From contig CM055879.1 of assembly GCA_029582165.1 (NCBI GenBank), positions 34,824,330 through 34,888,329 on the forward strand: a stretch of DNA of 64,000 nt, given 5' to 3'. The DNA comes from Portulaca oleracea (taxonomy: Eukaryota; Streptophyta; Magnoliopsida; Caryophyllales; Portulacaceae). A program made the translations under genes and the position numbers. Below are positions 54,701 through 64,000 of this stretch, one piece after another. Numbering within the stretch: position 1 is the first letter of the stretch; each line of letters begins with the position of its first letter. The notes beneath the pieces were generated by a model that searched no databases, had not been told where the DNA came from, and worked only from the letters and a program-made list of their open reading frames with translations.

Positions 54701-56328
54701 ACCACTTTGGTGCCTTCAGAACATATCAACTTCTTTGCTTTAGCTTTGTGGTTGTCTCTGATCTCCAGTAAATATTCGCCTTGGACATTGATAGCAGACC
54801 ACACCCCTCTCCCTTTCCCTCAAAAAAAAAAAAAAAAAAAGGAAGAAAAGAGACGAGTGGTATTCTAGAAAATGATTAACAGAACCTATCAACATATATA
54901 CGCATGTGCATGTGCGTGCATGTTTGTGTGTGAAAAGTGAATAGACACGATCTCTTATCTGGTCAATTGTGTAAGTTCTCGAAGTGTTGAATAATAATCA
55001 ATCAACTCTGTGTCATTCTTGTTTATGAGATAGGATATACTGCTTATATCATTTAAGTATGTTACAGAAACTTGTTACAAACTGCGTACATTTCTTGAGC
55101 TAACAATTTTACATGCTGCTGGTCGGCTTCTTTTCTTTCACAAAACCAATGGCTTTCCTTTTATTTTCGGTTCTTTTGGTGTGATCTAATCAATTAATGG
55201 GAATGCTGCTGAAAAAAATCATAACTACTTTGAAGTGTCTTGCAAGAAGAATTGTGGTACCAATTAGTGTATGCCTTCAAACAAAAATGGTAGCAATTAG
55301 TGTATGACAACAAAATTGATTCCACTGCTTGAATCTGGCTACCATGGCAGACGTAACAATGAGCAAGAAAATTGATTTTATGGCTCTGGGGATGCATAGC
55401 ATATTTCTCATGACCACTTAGATGCTCAAATTGAACAGTGATGGTAGATGTTAAATTCGAGCTTCTGTTCTCTTTTGACATGCAGGTTGGTCCAGGACAT
55501 GGGGAGAGGAACATTTTGGAAATGGGTATGTTGCTTGTGAAGTATTCTTGACACTTATGCCAACCTCTCATTCCAAGTTCTCAGCTGGATTTATATTGCA
55601 TTATTATTTGATATCGATTATTACTTGGATAATATGCAACATCTCAGTTTATGATGCTATTTCATTTCTCAGCAAGGTACACAAGTACGGTAAGAGCACA
55701 ACAGGAGAAAGTTGGGATATAGTGGTGGACGAAGGGACTTACTACGAGTAAGAATTATGCTATTTTTGGCTGCTCTTCTTTGTAATTCTTCATGTCTGAC
55801 TTTCAAATAAGAAACACCCTTGCCTCGACCAGCCAATGTTGGGCTGAGCCAGTACTTGAGGCCTAGTAGGGGGGCAGGGGAAACTGTGATATGATGTTCA
55901 AAAGGGGGGTAAATGCTTCATTCCCCAATCCAATCCAACCCAACCCAACCTGAATTTACTTTGACACTCAATTGTTCAACTTTTCCCTAAACTTACCAGA
56001 CCTTACCTCTTTAAAGAATAGACACACTTGTTGTAGCAGTATGAGAATTAAGAGTCTCTATCTCTCATTGTTCAAGGAAGTGCTCTCTTTTTGTATTACA
56101 TCTTCAAAAGTAGCTGGGATAATTGTTTAGGAAGTGGTCAATTGATAATCTTCTCAATTTTGGTTTTGAAGGGCGGAACCTCATTATGGATGGGCAGACG
56201 TAGTGGGGGATTCAACTCAGCTGCTATCAATCCAACCACGAGAGCGGCCACCAGGTGTATATCCAAATCCCCCAGCACCACCTCCACCACCTCCCCCTGA
56301 TGCTGATTCAGATTTGCCATCTGAGTGA
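48781..56328 (+). CDS. ESV1: ESV1-type tryptophan-rich starch-binding chloroplast protein, 437 aa in 11 exons
   Basis: Exons: 48781-49103, 51001-51077, 51221-51414, 51694-51733, 53407-53488, 53613-53690, 53781-53906, 54513-54634, 55486-55525, 55673-55747 and 56172-56328. GT-AG borders and phases all agree, giving 1314 nt with the stop. The N-terminus is Ser/Arg-rich with few acids, like a chloroplast transit peptide. The middle is a repeat of Trp/acidic motifs: TWYRESGEELGENGY, WWEKSDWTGYKELG, SWWETWQEVLHQDEW, WYEKWWEKYDAKGW, WWEKWGEHYDGRG, KWGDKWEEKFF, SRTWGEEHFGNG. The C-terminus has a polyproline tail (PPAPPPPPPPDADSD). Length and tail fit EARLY STARVATION 1, a plastid protein that binds starch granules and restrains their breakdown at night. 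LESV is the longer relative without this tail. Either of two ATGs (48781, 48787) could start it. Confidence 0.88.
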
Positions 56329-58372
56329 CTCAAAAAGGAAAGGAAAGGAAAGCATTTTTCCCACTGCCTGCCTGTCTTACATTGTGTCTAGGTAGTCTGA
56401 TTCAATAGCAGTCATTTTTGTGTTGCTGCCCCTCTGAAATTGTCATGGATTCCTTCCCAACCCATTCCTCTTGTTATTGATTTATTCTTTTGGTATTGTA
56501 TTTTTCTTTGGTTAGTTGTAGTATTTTTTTTCCCTTTTCCCCAGGATATCTTCTACCATTCAATCTTCTTGCTCCTTTCCCCTTCCTGTGCCCCTTTTAT
56601 GAACGTCGGTGATGCTTTGTGTCGTACAGAGTCCAAATCATGTACATTACAGCATGATTCTTTGTGTGTTTGTTTTTGAGGTTATCTGTCATTTCAGTGG
56701 AGTGTACATCGCTTCTTGATCACTTACCATTTTCAAAGAGTGACCTTGCGGTGATCAACTCATCTTTTCTTCCCACCTGCTTGTGTCTTGTTACATAGGT
56801 GAAAAATTGCTCTTCCTGAACAATGCATGCTCGCGGTCTGTCTCTAAGTTCAGTTGTGGCTTTTGGCCTTTTATTGGTTAATTCGTGATTTGCAATGTGT
56901 CAGGTAGGGCTGTGTAATTCGGTTTTGACCGGGAAAAAAAAAACTGAAAACAAGCTGAATTTATTCAATTCGGTTTTCTGTTATCTTTCCACATTTTCGA
57001 TTTTTTGGGTCAAAACTGGAAAAAAAAAACCCCGAATTTTTGGGAGGCATGTTCAGGTTAAGACTTTTGAATTCAGTTTTTTGTGAGTTTTTTTTATGAT
57101 GGAATTTAAATTATTTTAAGGTTCAACGTTGAATTATTATTATTTACAGAAAAATATATTTTTTTTGTAGTCATTTGAACAATGAAATAATAATTTGGTG
57201 AAAATTATCTACTTTGTGCTAATAATTCTAATGTAAGATTTCTTTAATAAAATAGTTATCAAAGTTCAATTTTTCTGATTTTTTCAGTTATGTTCTCCAA
57301 AAGAATTTTGTTTTTGGTCTAAACCAAACAAAATAATCAGGTCAGTTTTCAGTTTTATATTTTTTGAACTTTCAGTTTTTGATTTCTTTTTCTTTCATTC
57401 GGTGTGGTTCAGTTTTAAACCAATGAAGACCCTTAGGATTAGGTACAAGTTCACCCAATCAAATTTGAAAGAATATATAATTAATACCCTATAATCAATA
57501 ATTACAGAATTACTTCCTCAACAATTAAGATCAACTTGTAATGTTCTATTTAATACATGCTATTAGTAAAATAAGAAAAAGAAAGTAATTAATATATTAT
57601 TGAAATTATAATGCCAAATATTATGAAATGAGGAAAATAGTTAAAAAAATCTAATAGAAAAATAACGCACCTACACCTATGTGACCTAATAAATTCATGC
57701 TGGACAACGCAAAGGGAAAAGAACAATACTAGATACAGACAGGTTGAAAAATTAACGGAAGACAAAGCAATGAAAAAGAAAGGAACTAAACCCAGCCAAA
57801 TGATAAACACTATTGATCCCCGCCCAAGGGACTTTCTACTCATTAAAAATAGTCCTCCAGCTAATCTAACATCTGACCAACTAAAACCAAAATTACATGA
57901 TCACAAATACTAGCAGGAAAACAAAGAGCGCCCTAAATACAGTTGTGCAACGAAAAACCGAGAGCTACAAATCTAGTCTGCAAAAGATACAGCCAGCCAA
58001 CTTCCGCTAACCTGTGAATGACTTACCTTTTCATTGTCGGAAAATGCCATCGGAGACTTTCTTATTGGCAAAATTGCTCTCTTATAGCTTGATCCAAAAA
58101 TTCCCTGTGAATCTCGCAAGTTGCACCAATTAAAATGCACCAAAAATAATAAACTCCGAGGGGAGCACTTCCTATGATGGCTTAACTTTGTACATGTTCT
58201 CATATGAAGGCTCGACCTTACAATGCCGAATCTCAGACTATTAGCAACCTTACCCAACAAAGCAGCAGCAGTGCATTTGGTGCATCGATCGAGACTTTTT
58301 GGTACCCTCAACTGGATGTCAAGGGCCAGCAAATTCAGATTTGAGTATGATGTCGGGAATGAGAATATTGGT
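56329..58372. other. Convergent intergenic region between ESV1-type and fucosyltransferase genes
   Basis: It holds the two 3' UTRs. The middle (56905-57435) carries AATTCGGTTTT(C/G) words in both orientations, starting TAGGGCTGTGTAATTCGG and ending AAGACCCTTA, which suggests a hAT-like remnant. No gene seen in it. Confidence 0.45.
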
Positions 58373-61300
58373 CTAATCTGATAACATGTCCTCCAATTCA
58401 GGCTCGTCGGACGAGATTCCATCATAATCCAAAGTGGTTTCATTCGCAGGCCGTCTCTCTTGGAGAGCCACATCTCCATCAAAATCAGGATCGGTCACTT
58501 CGGAGTCATCATCAACATCGTGATCATCGGTGTCTTCCCCTTCTCTTCTAGAGGGTTCCTTACCCGCCCCGAATTTCCTAAGACTCTTTACCCTAGCATC
58601 AGAGTTTTCACAGATGCAAGTGGACGGATTCTCGTGAAACTCACCTCTACCGGGTCGCACCTCGTTCGGCAAACCCATGAATCCTCTCTGATGACTACGG
58701 ACTTTGGCTGAAAACTCCTCCCAAGTCATATTTCCTTTGTTTACAAAGAGCTTATTTAGTTTCTTAGCACTGGGACGTATCGTTGGCTTATGCCCAAAAT
58801 ATCTCCTGAAATAAGGGACAAAAGTATCAACACCTCGACCATATTTCTCCCAGCAGTTTACAGATGGGCAACAGAACAGAGACTTACCTTCGCCCGGCCA
58901 GTATCTTTGCCATGTTTCCATTGTTGTTGGTCACAAAAACATCGCTTTCATCACAAACAATAAAGTCAAGTGCTGCCATACGAGAGGAAAATTTGGCAAA
59001 TTGTTCAAGTTCTTCTTTGCTAGCTAACGTGTCTTTCGAATGAAAGTTAGGGAATAGTGATTTTAGTGGAGCTAAAGTCTCTTCTCCCCCGTATACTTCA
59101 CCAGACGCAACATAAATGTGAACATCACTACCATAACCCAAGGCCCTTAACATCAATCCTACTTCTTCTGGAGTGAGTGGGCATCTCCCTTGCCTCCTTG
59201 CTTTGTCCGGGTTGCCTACCTGCACAGTGCCACAGGCAATGAGTCCACAAATAGCTTCATCTTTACTGTCTTTTTTCTATGGGAAACATATAAATATTTA
59301 TTAATCATAAGGATCATAAGGTCAAAAGAGTAGATGCCCAGCAAACATTTACAAAGTTATTGTTTTTCCTATCATCTTTACCGTCTTTGTCGTTGTTGTT
59401 GTCTTGGGGGGGGGGGGGGGGGGATGATGGCACATAGCAAAAGGTGGGATCAAGAAGAGCGAAATCTTGGTATTGGTGATGTTTGAACCCAGGTCTCTCC
59501 TTAAGTAAGGGATTACCTATGGGCTATATGACTCGCTTAAAAGGTCGACAAGCATATAAAGATTGAAACCAAAAGTCTTACATGTAGCGTTTTCCACCTT
59601 CTTCGAATAGTCCCCAATTCTTTTCTTTCCTTCTCTCCACCACCATAATAACAGCCTGAGAATGCAAGCATATCAGGTTCAAACCTGAAGCAAAAGTAAA
59701 AAATGGATCGAGCAGTCAGCCACTCAGCCTATCATTTCAAAGTGGAAGACATTCTCAGAGCAGACAATGACTCATTCATGGGAAACACCAGCAACAAACA
59801 TTCTGGAAATCAACTCAAAGTTTGCCAACTGGAGACATAGAGCATCATTCACAATTCCCACTCTTGCTCCCCCCCCCCCCCCCCAAAAAAAAAATGCAGA
59901 CAAAAGAGGGGGGAAAAGGTGGGGGAAAAGGCTCCTCTACCCATGCAAGTGAACTGCTATAGTGTAATCTAAGGACGGTTATAGGTCTGGAAAGTACATA
60001 AAATCAAAAGCAAAACATTGTCTTATCACCAATGAAATCCAATTCCTAACAAACACATGGAAGAATACAATCCTAAATTGAGGTTCAAACTGAAATGAAC
60101 AAAACGAAACAAAAACACTACTGTGTTCACTTCACTAGATTGACATGTTTTTGATAATCACATATTAGTCCTGCTGCATTCTCCCATCCCATTTGCCCAT
60201 CACTTAGATGAATCAGCTAACAAGCTTCTAACATATAATTTACAGCAATGGCATTAAGGACCACTGGTTTAACAGCACTCATCTCTAAGGAGGTCATGGA
60301 TCATGACTTAAATATCCAGATTCCCAAATGCATTATGCAAGTTGTGCAAATAATTATTCAACAATGAGAAAACTACAACTAATTTTAGATGAATCATAAA
60401 GCGACAACATAGCAAACAGGAAAGAAAGAGATACAACACTGATCTTCAACTCCCAACTTCTACCAACTCCTAAAATAGAACTAGAGCTGGCAAAAATTCG
60501 GGTCCGGATAATTCTGGGATCGAACAAATCGGATATCGGACGAAAATTTGATGGCCGATACTCAGCTTTTCACGTATTTTTCAGGTCGTACAATCACCAA
60601 TTTGGGTTTAAATCGGGTTTGGACAAATAGAAAGTTTTTAAAAAATTGTGTTTGAACTTTTGGATAAACCAGTCAATGTCAAAATTCAGATGAAATTTCT
60701 ATGATCCTACCAGGTTTTTTCCAGGTCAGACAAATCCGGGTTATCGGGTCAGACAGATTTTTGACAGCCCTAAATAAAACAATATGGAAAAAATATAAAC
60801 CCCGTGCATGCCTATAATGATTTGAACATTTATCTAAAAAAATAAGCAAAGATGTGTCTATCCCTACAAATTTGGACATTATGAGATAGCTAGATCAGAA
60901 GGTTCTAAGACATGGAAAGAACCTGCAAATGTCTAGCATAGAATGAAAAAAATAATAATAATAAAATGAAAAAGTAGGCTCCACTAAGCATGTTATTATG
61001 ACAACAAAGCTTTACAAGATCACGAAATACCTCAAAATCATAACGAGTCAAAAACGCTAATTGACATATCAAGACAAAACAGCCAAGTATACAGCAGCCT
61101 ACCTCAGATGTAGGGCAATGAAATGCTCACTCATTGCTCTCATCCTCTGTACCAGTAGCTTCCCCATTTCAAGTATGGGATCAGTGAACCTCAAAGCCTG
61201 GTAGTTAACTCTACATCTTAGCTTTTGAAGATCGGTCTCCAGACGATTTGCAAGCCTATAATCAAATTTGGTGAGTCGAACAGCCTGCCAACAAGATGGA

Positions 61301-63041
61301 CAGGAGTCAGCATCTAAGAAATCACCCCAGTAAATGCATGCTCAGTTACTGATTGCTACATGCTAGAGTTCAAATAGTTGTAAAAAGACGTAAATGATGA
61401 TCAGCAAAGGACACAGATATATGTTTGTGAGCCAACAAAACTGACATTCAAGGTAAGAAAACAGTAATATACTAATATAGCCAACAAGACATGAACAATA
61501 AACAGAAATAGAGTCTGAGAACAAAATTAGCAATATATTTGAAGACTTACATGCCTTTTCATTATCACAGGCAACACTCGCTTCTCATAGCATCTTTCAT
61601 TACACTTCCTTGGAACACGCATGGTGTAAACTTTTGGTCCATTAGATGGTAGTTCTTTCAAGATATGCAAATCCTCTGATAGATTGGATACAAACCAATC
61701 AACATCAAATATGTCCTCAAAATTGCTGCAAAAAGTTAAACAGAGCACAACAAAACTATTATGAACTTTTCTTTGATCATATGAGTCCATTTTCCAAAAG
61801 CTCATAGCATAACAACTATTTTCAAACAAACTGTAAACAAACCTAGCATCCTTCCAATAAGACCTCTGATCCAACTTTGGAATTACCAGGGTGGCATTCA
61901 GAATTCTTGCAGCAACGACAGCATCAATTATCTAGCAGCAAATTATAATTCATCAGATTCCAGTCACATTCAAATCAAAAGGACAAAAGAATCCAAGGAT
62001 TAAGTACTAGTTCTAGATCCTACAACTAATCTATCCCAAGGAAACCAAGTAGCCACAGGTGTCAAAGAAGATAAAAGCAGCATCTAAATCAGATACATAG
62101 TCCTGGGTCCAGGATCAATTCAATGAACATCAAAAGCAAACCCTCGAATACACTCATTGATATGGCGTTATGTAAGACAAATGTGCAATACAGACATCAA
62201 AATAAGACTCCTGTGCAAGCAGGGAAGACCCGGACATTAACTATAGTAGTTACCCCTGGTTCACTGCTCAGCTTAAGTCGTATCACTCTGCCCTTTCCAA
62301 TGTGACAAACACAGCAGAATCAACATGTCTGACACAGTTCAAAGGCCCAAAATACAAAATAAATTGGAATCTCAGGAATCTAGTATCAATTCACCATCCA
62401 TCTGTCCTATTAAAACTGCATTGTCATTAACCAGTGAATCATAATTCACGGACAAAGTGGTTCACCAATTGGATAACACGCTAGCACCTAATGAAACAGG
62501 TCTTTAGCATATATCAGTCATTCTTCTTGTGTATAATAATATTTCTAGCAATTATGCACAAGACTGTTCCATACACCAGATTCAAATAACATTGCAATTT
62601 GCACATTAACCGTTGCATAAATTCAGTAGATGCAATTTTATTCTATTGTGAAAAGCATTACTATTGAAGCAAACTGAATTAAGACTTCAGGAAAGAGTAT
62701 AGATGTCCAAGAAACAAGCAGCTAACTGGATATCAATGCCCTTGAAAGCAATCCTACAATATATTTCAATATAGATCCAATTGATCAAACAATGATACAG
62801 CACCAACTGTTTAGACTAGCTGTGTACAGCAATTTCATAAACAGGTTGTAAACCTCGCAACAATAATATTCAACCATAACAACAACAACAAAAAAAAAAA
62901 AAAAAAAAGAATAGCTGTCATTTGCATCCCAACATGAAAAGAAAACAAGCAATGAGAGATTTACCCCCGTTCTTTGCTGATTTAAGCCTCCACTCGTCGC
63001 AATCAGCAAATAGCGATTTGAGCGTGTAATAGCATTAGCTT
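58373..63041 (-). CDS. O-fucosyltransferase family protein, C-terminal seven exons (5' end outside the window or unseen)
   Basis: Exons in transcript order: 63041-62965, 61931-61843, 61725-61551, 61284-61103, 59684-59582, 59219-58888 and 58805-58373. Phases agree at every junction, and about 463 codons are visible. Conserved blocks of the plant O-fucosyltransferase (DUF246/PF10250) family occur in order: SNRYLLIATSGGLNQQRTG, IIDAVVAARILNATLVIPKL, DQRSYWKDA, DIFDVDWF, RVNYQALRF, HLRFEPDMLAFSGC, GRCPLTPEEVGLMLRALGY, YVASGEVYGGEETLAPL, DFIVCDESDVFVTNNNGNMAK and YFGHKPTIRP. These are usually Golgi type II membrane enzymes acting on cell-wall glycans or proteins. The acidic C-terminal tail (EGEDTDDHDVDDDSEVTDPDFDGD) is long. 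The exon with the membrane anchor and N-terminus was not found before 64000. Confidence 0.88.
60482..60772. mobile_element. hAT-like MITE in a fucosyltransferase-gene intron, copy 4
   Basis: It begins TAGAGCTGGCAAAAATTCGGG and ends AGATTTTTGACAGCCCTA. The flanks AATAGAAC (60474-60481) and AATAAAAC (60773-60780) agree at 7 of 8 bases. The interior has TCGGGT(T/C) and GGACAAAT words shared with the 40170 and 30370 copies. Confidence 0.8.
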
Positions 63042-64000
63042 CTGAAAAAAGGAATGAAATTGTAGTCCAAAAAACCAAAGTTAATATAAAATACAGAGTA
63101 AAAACATGACAAGATAAGAAAAAAAATTTCATCCAGAAATTAAGTTAAACTCATAATTCAAACATGCTGTGAATGTTATCAGCACATTTTCCAGCGCACA
63201 GGGAATACAGTAACAACATCCACCATGAAGAACTAATGGGGTTCTAAAGTGTCATTCTTATTTTCAGAAGGTACAGGCACTCAACTAGGGTCCCAACACC
63301 ACTTAACATAGGTGAGTTAGGTAAGGCCATATCAAGCAAAAAAACAAGGCAGCACCATCAAAGACAATAAATTAAAGAAGCCTTGATTCCATCAACCACA
63401 TCATGCACTGATTAACCTCATTGATAAGTGATAAGTAGCATGTCGTCCATATCAAGCAGAAACTGCAATAGGGTCCAATATGAACACACTCAGGAGTTTG
63501 CACGTCAGAGTTTCTGACAATCTAAGGGTGTTTCTGTTCATGCTTTAGTTGGAACTTGAAAGTGATTCAAAACATCAATGAAGGACTTCTTATCAAAAGC
63601 AGACTGATGATCTAGGAAAGGTTCATTTTGGATAAATTTAGCTGTCTAGATAACGTCACCCATTTTGTTCATCAAGATCATATTTGTTAGGGATGAAAAC
63701 CACATGACTGTGAGTTAAGCCAGGGTACCCTGAGGAATGATTTTTACTTCCTTCCGCAATCACTACACTTAGTGATTGAGGGTGAGTGCCAAGGAAGACC
63801 TTTTTCTAAAGCCTCCTGCCTAAGGATACCAAAATACACCAATGGAAGTATATCTCTAAATTGAGGAGATTTCATCCCCCTCCAATTCCCAAGAGAAAAG
63901 TCACCTTAGCATCAGAGCACCATCAGTATCTAATCTATCACTGTTAAACTATTCCAATTGAGCATATTGATTTTGATGATATAAATGATTTCTCCTACAC
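63042..64000. other. Intron or upstream region of the fucosyltransferase gene
   Basis: I found no convincing preceding exon. No other gene, MITE or RNA gene was recognised. Confidence 0.4.

Noticed and set aside
58460..58711. Plus-strand ORF of 83 codons
   Set aside because: It is antisense to the last exon of the fucosyltransferase gene.
62785..63132. Minus-strand ORF of 115 codons including SNRYLLIATSGGLNQQRTG
   Set aside because: Only 62965-63041 is exon; the rest is intron read-through with poly-F from a T-run.
1..64000. tRNA or rRNA genes
   Set aside because: No cloverleaf-like or rRNA-like segment was recognised; the tRNA-like 18-mers at 12648 and 18012 are primer-binding sites.

Overview
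This is nuclear DNA of a flowering plant, most likely a eudicot. Genes carry many GT-AG introns, the retroelements are plant Ty3/gypsy (Tat/Ogre-like) and Ty1/copia types, and intergenic and intronic DNA is full of MITEs. I could not name the species. No prokaryotic genes, CRISPR arrays, rRNA or tRNA genes were seen.

Positions 1-24302 are a nested retrotransposon block. A minus-strand Tat/Ogre-like element has its 5' LTR at 18031-19548, a primer-binding site at 18012-18029, a long leader, and a gag-only ORF at 15548-16480. A second, gag-less element of a related family (6024-13879, also minus strand) has inserted into it, with LTRs of about 1.21 kb and a CCCCC target duplication. The left part (1-6023) holds a plant-mobile-domain (PMD) gene in six exons on the plus strand, antisense to the element. 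It is broken by one stop and one frameshift. The PMD flanks carry the same short GC-rich motif as the gypsy LTR, so I infer they belong to the outer element. To the right, a Ty1/copia element (19549-24302, plus strand) begins abruptly at the gypsy LTR without its own 5' LTR, and has two frameshifts.

The most unusual signal is a short, nearly palindromic motif that recurs in LTRs, leaders and internal DNA of the gypsy-like elements. One element uses mainly GGAACCCAGACGGGTTCC and, at some sites, AACCTGCAGGTT. The other uses GGATCCGCGCGGATCC-like copies. The two LTRs of the inner element are almost identical except at these motif sites. The inner element also shows an apparent satellite-forming series at 7360-8660, with two monomer types and a 72-bp heterodimer between them.

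Positions 24303-64000 are gene-bearing. They contain a one-exon 103-aa hydrophilic, LEA-like gene (28158-28469) with ACGTG promoter elements; a 13-exon WD40 gene of the EIPR1/TSSC1 type (29814-38275, plus); an 11-exon gene for an ESV1-type tryptophan-rich starch-binding chloroplast protein (48781-56328, plus); and the last seven visible exons of an O-fucosyltransferase-family gene (58373-63041, minus, 5' end missing). ESV1 and the fucosyltransferase gene converge. The genes look like independent housekeeping loci, not a pathway. Between and inside them are at least six MITE families, several with exact target-site duplications, including insertions in introns of all three multi-exon genes.
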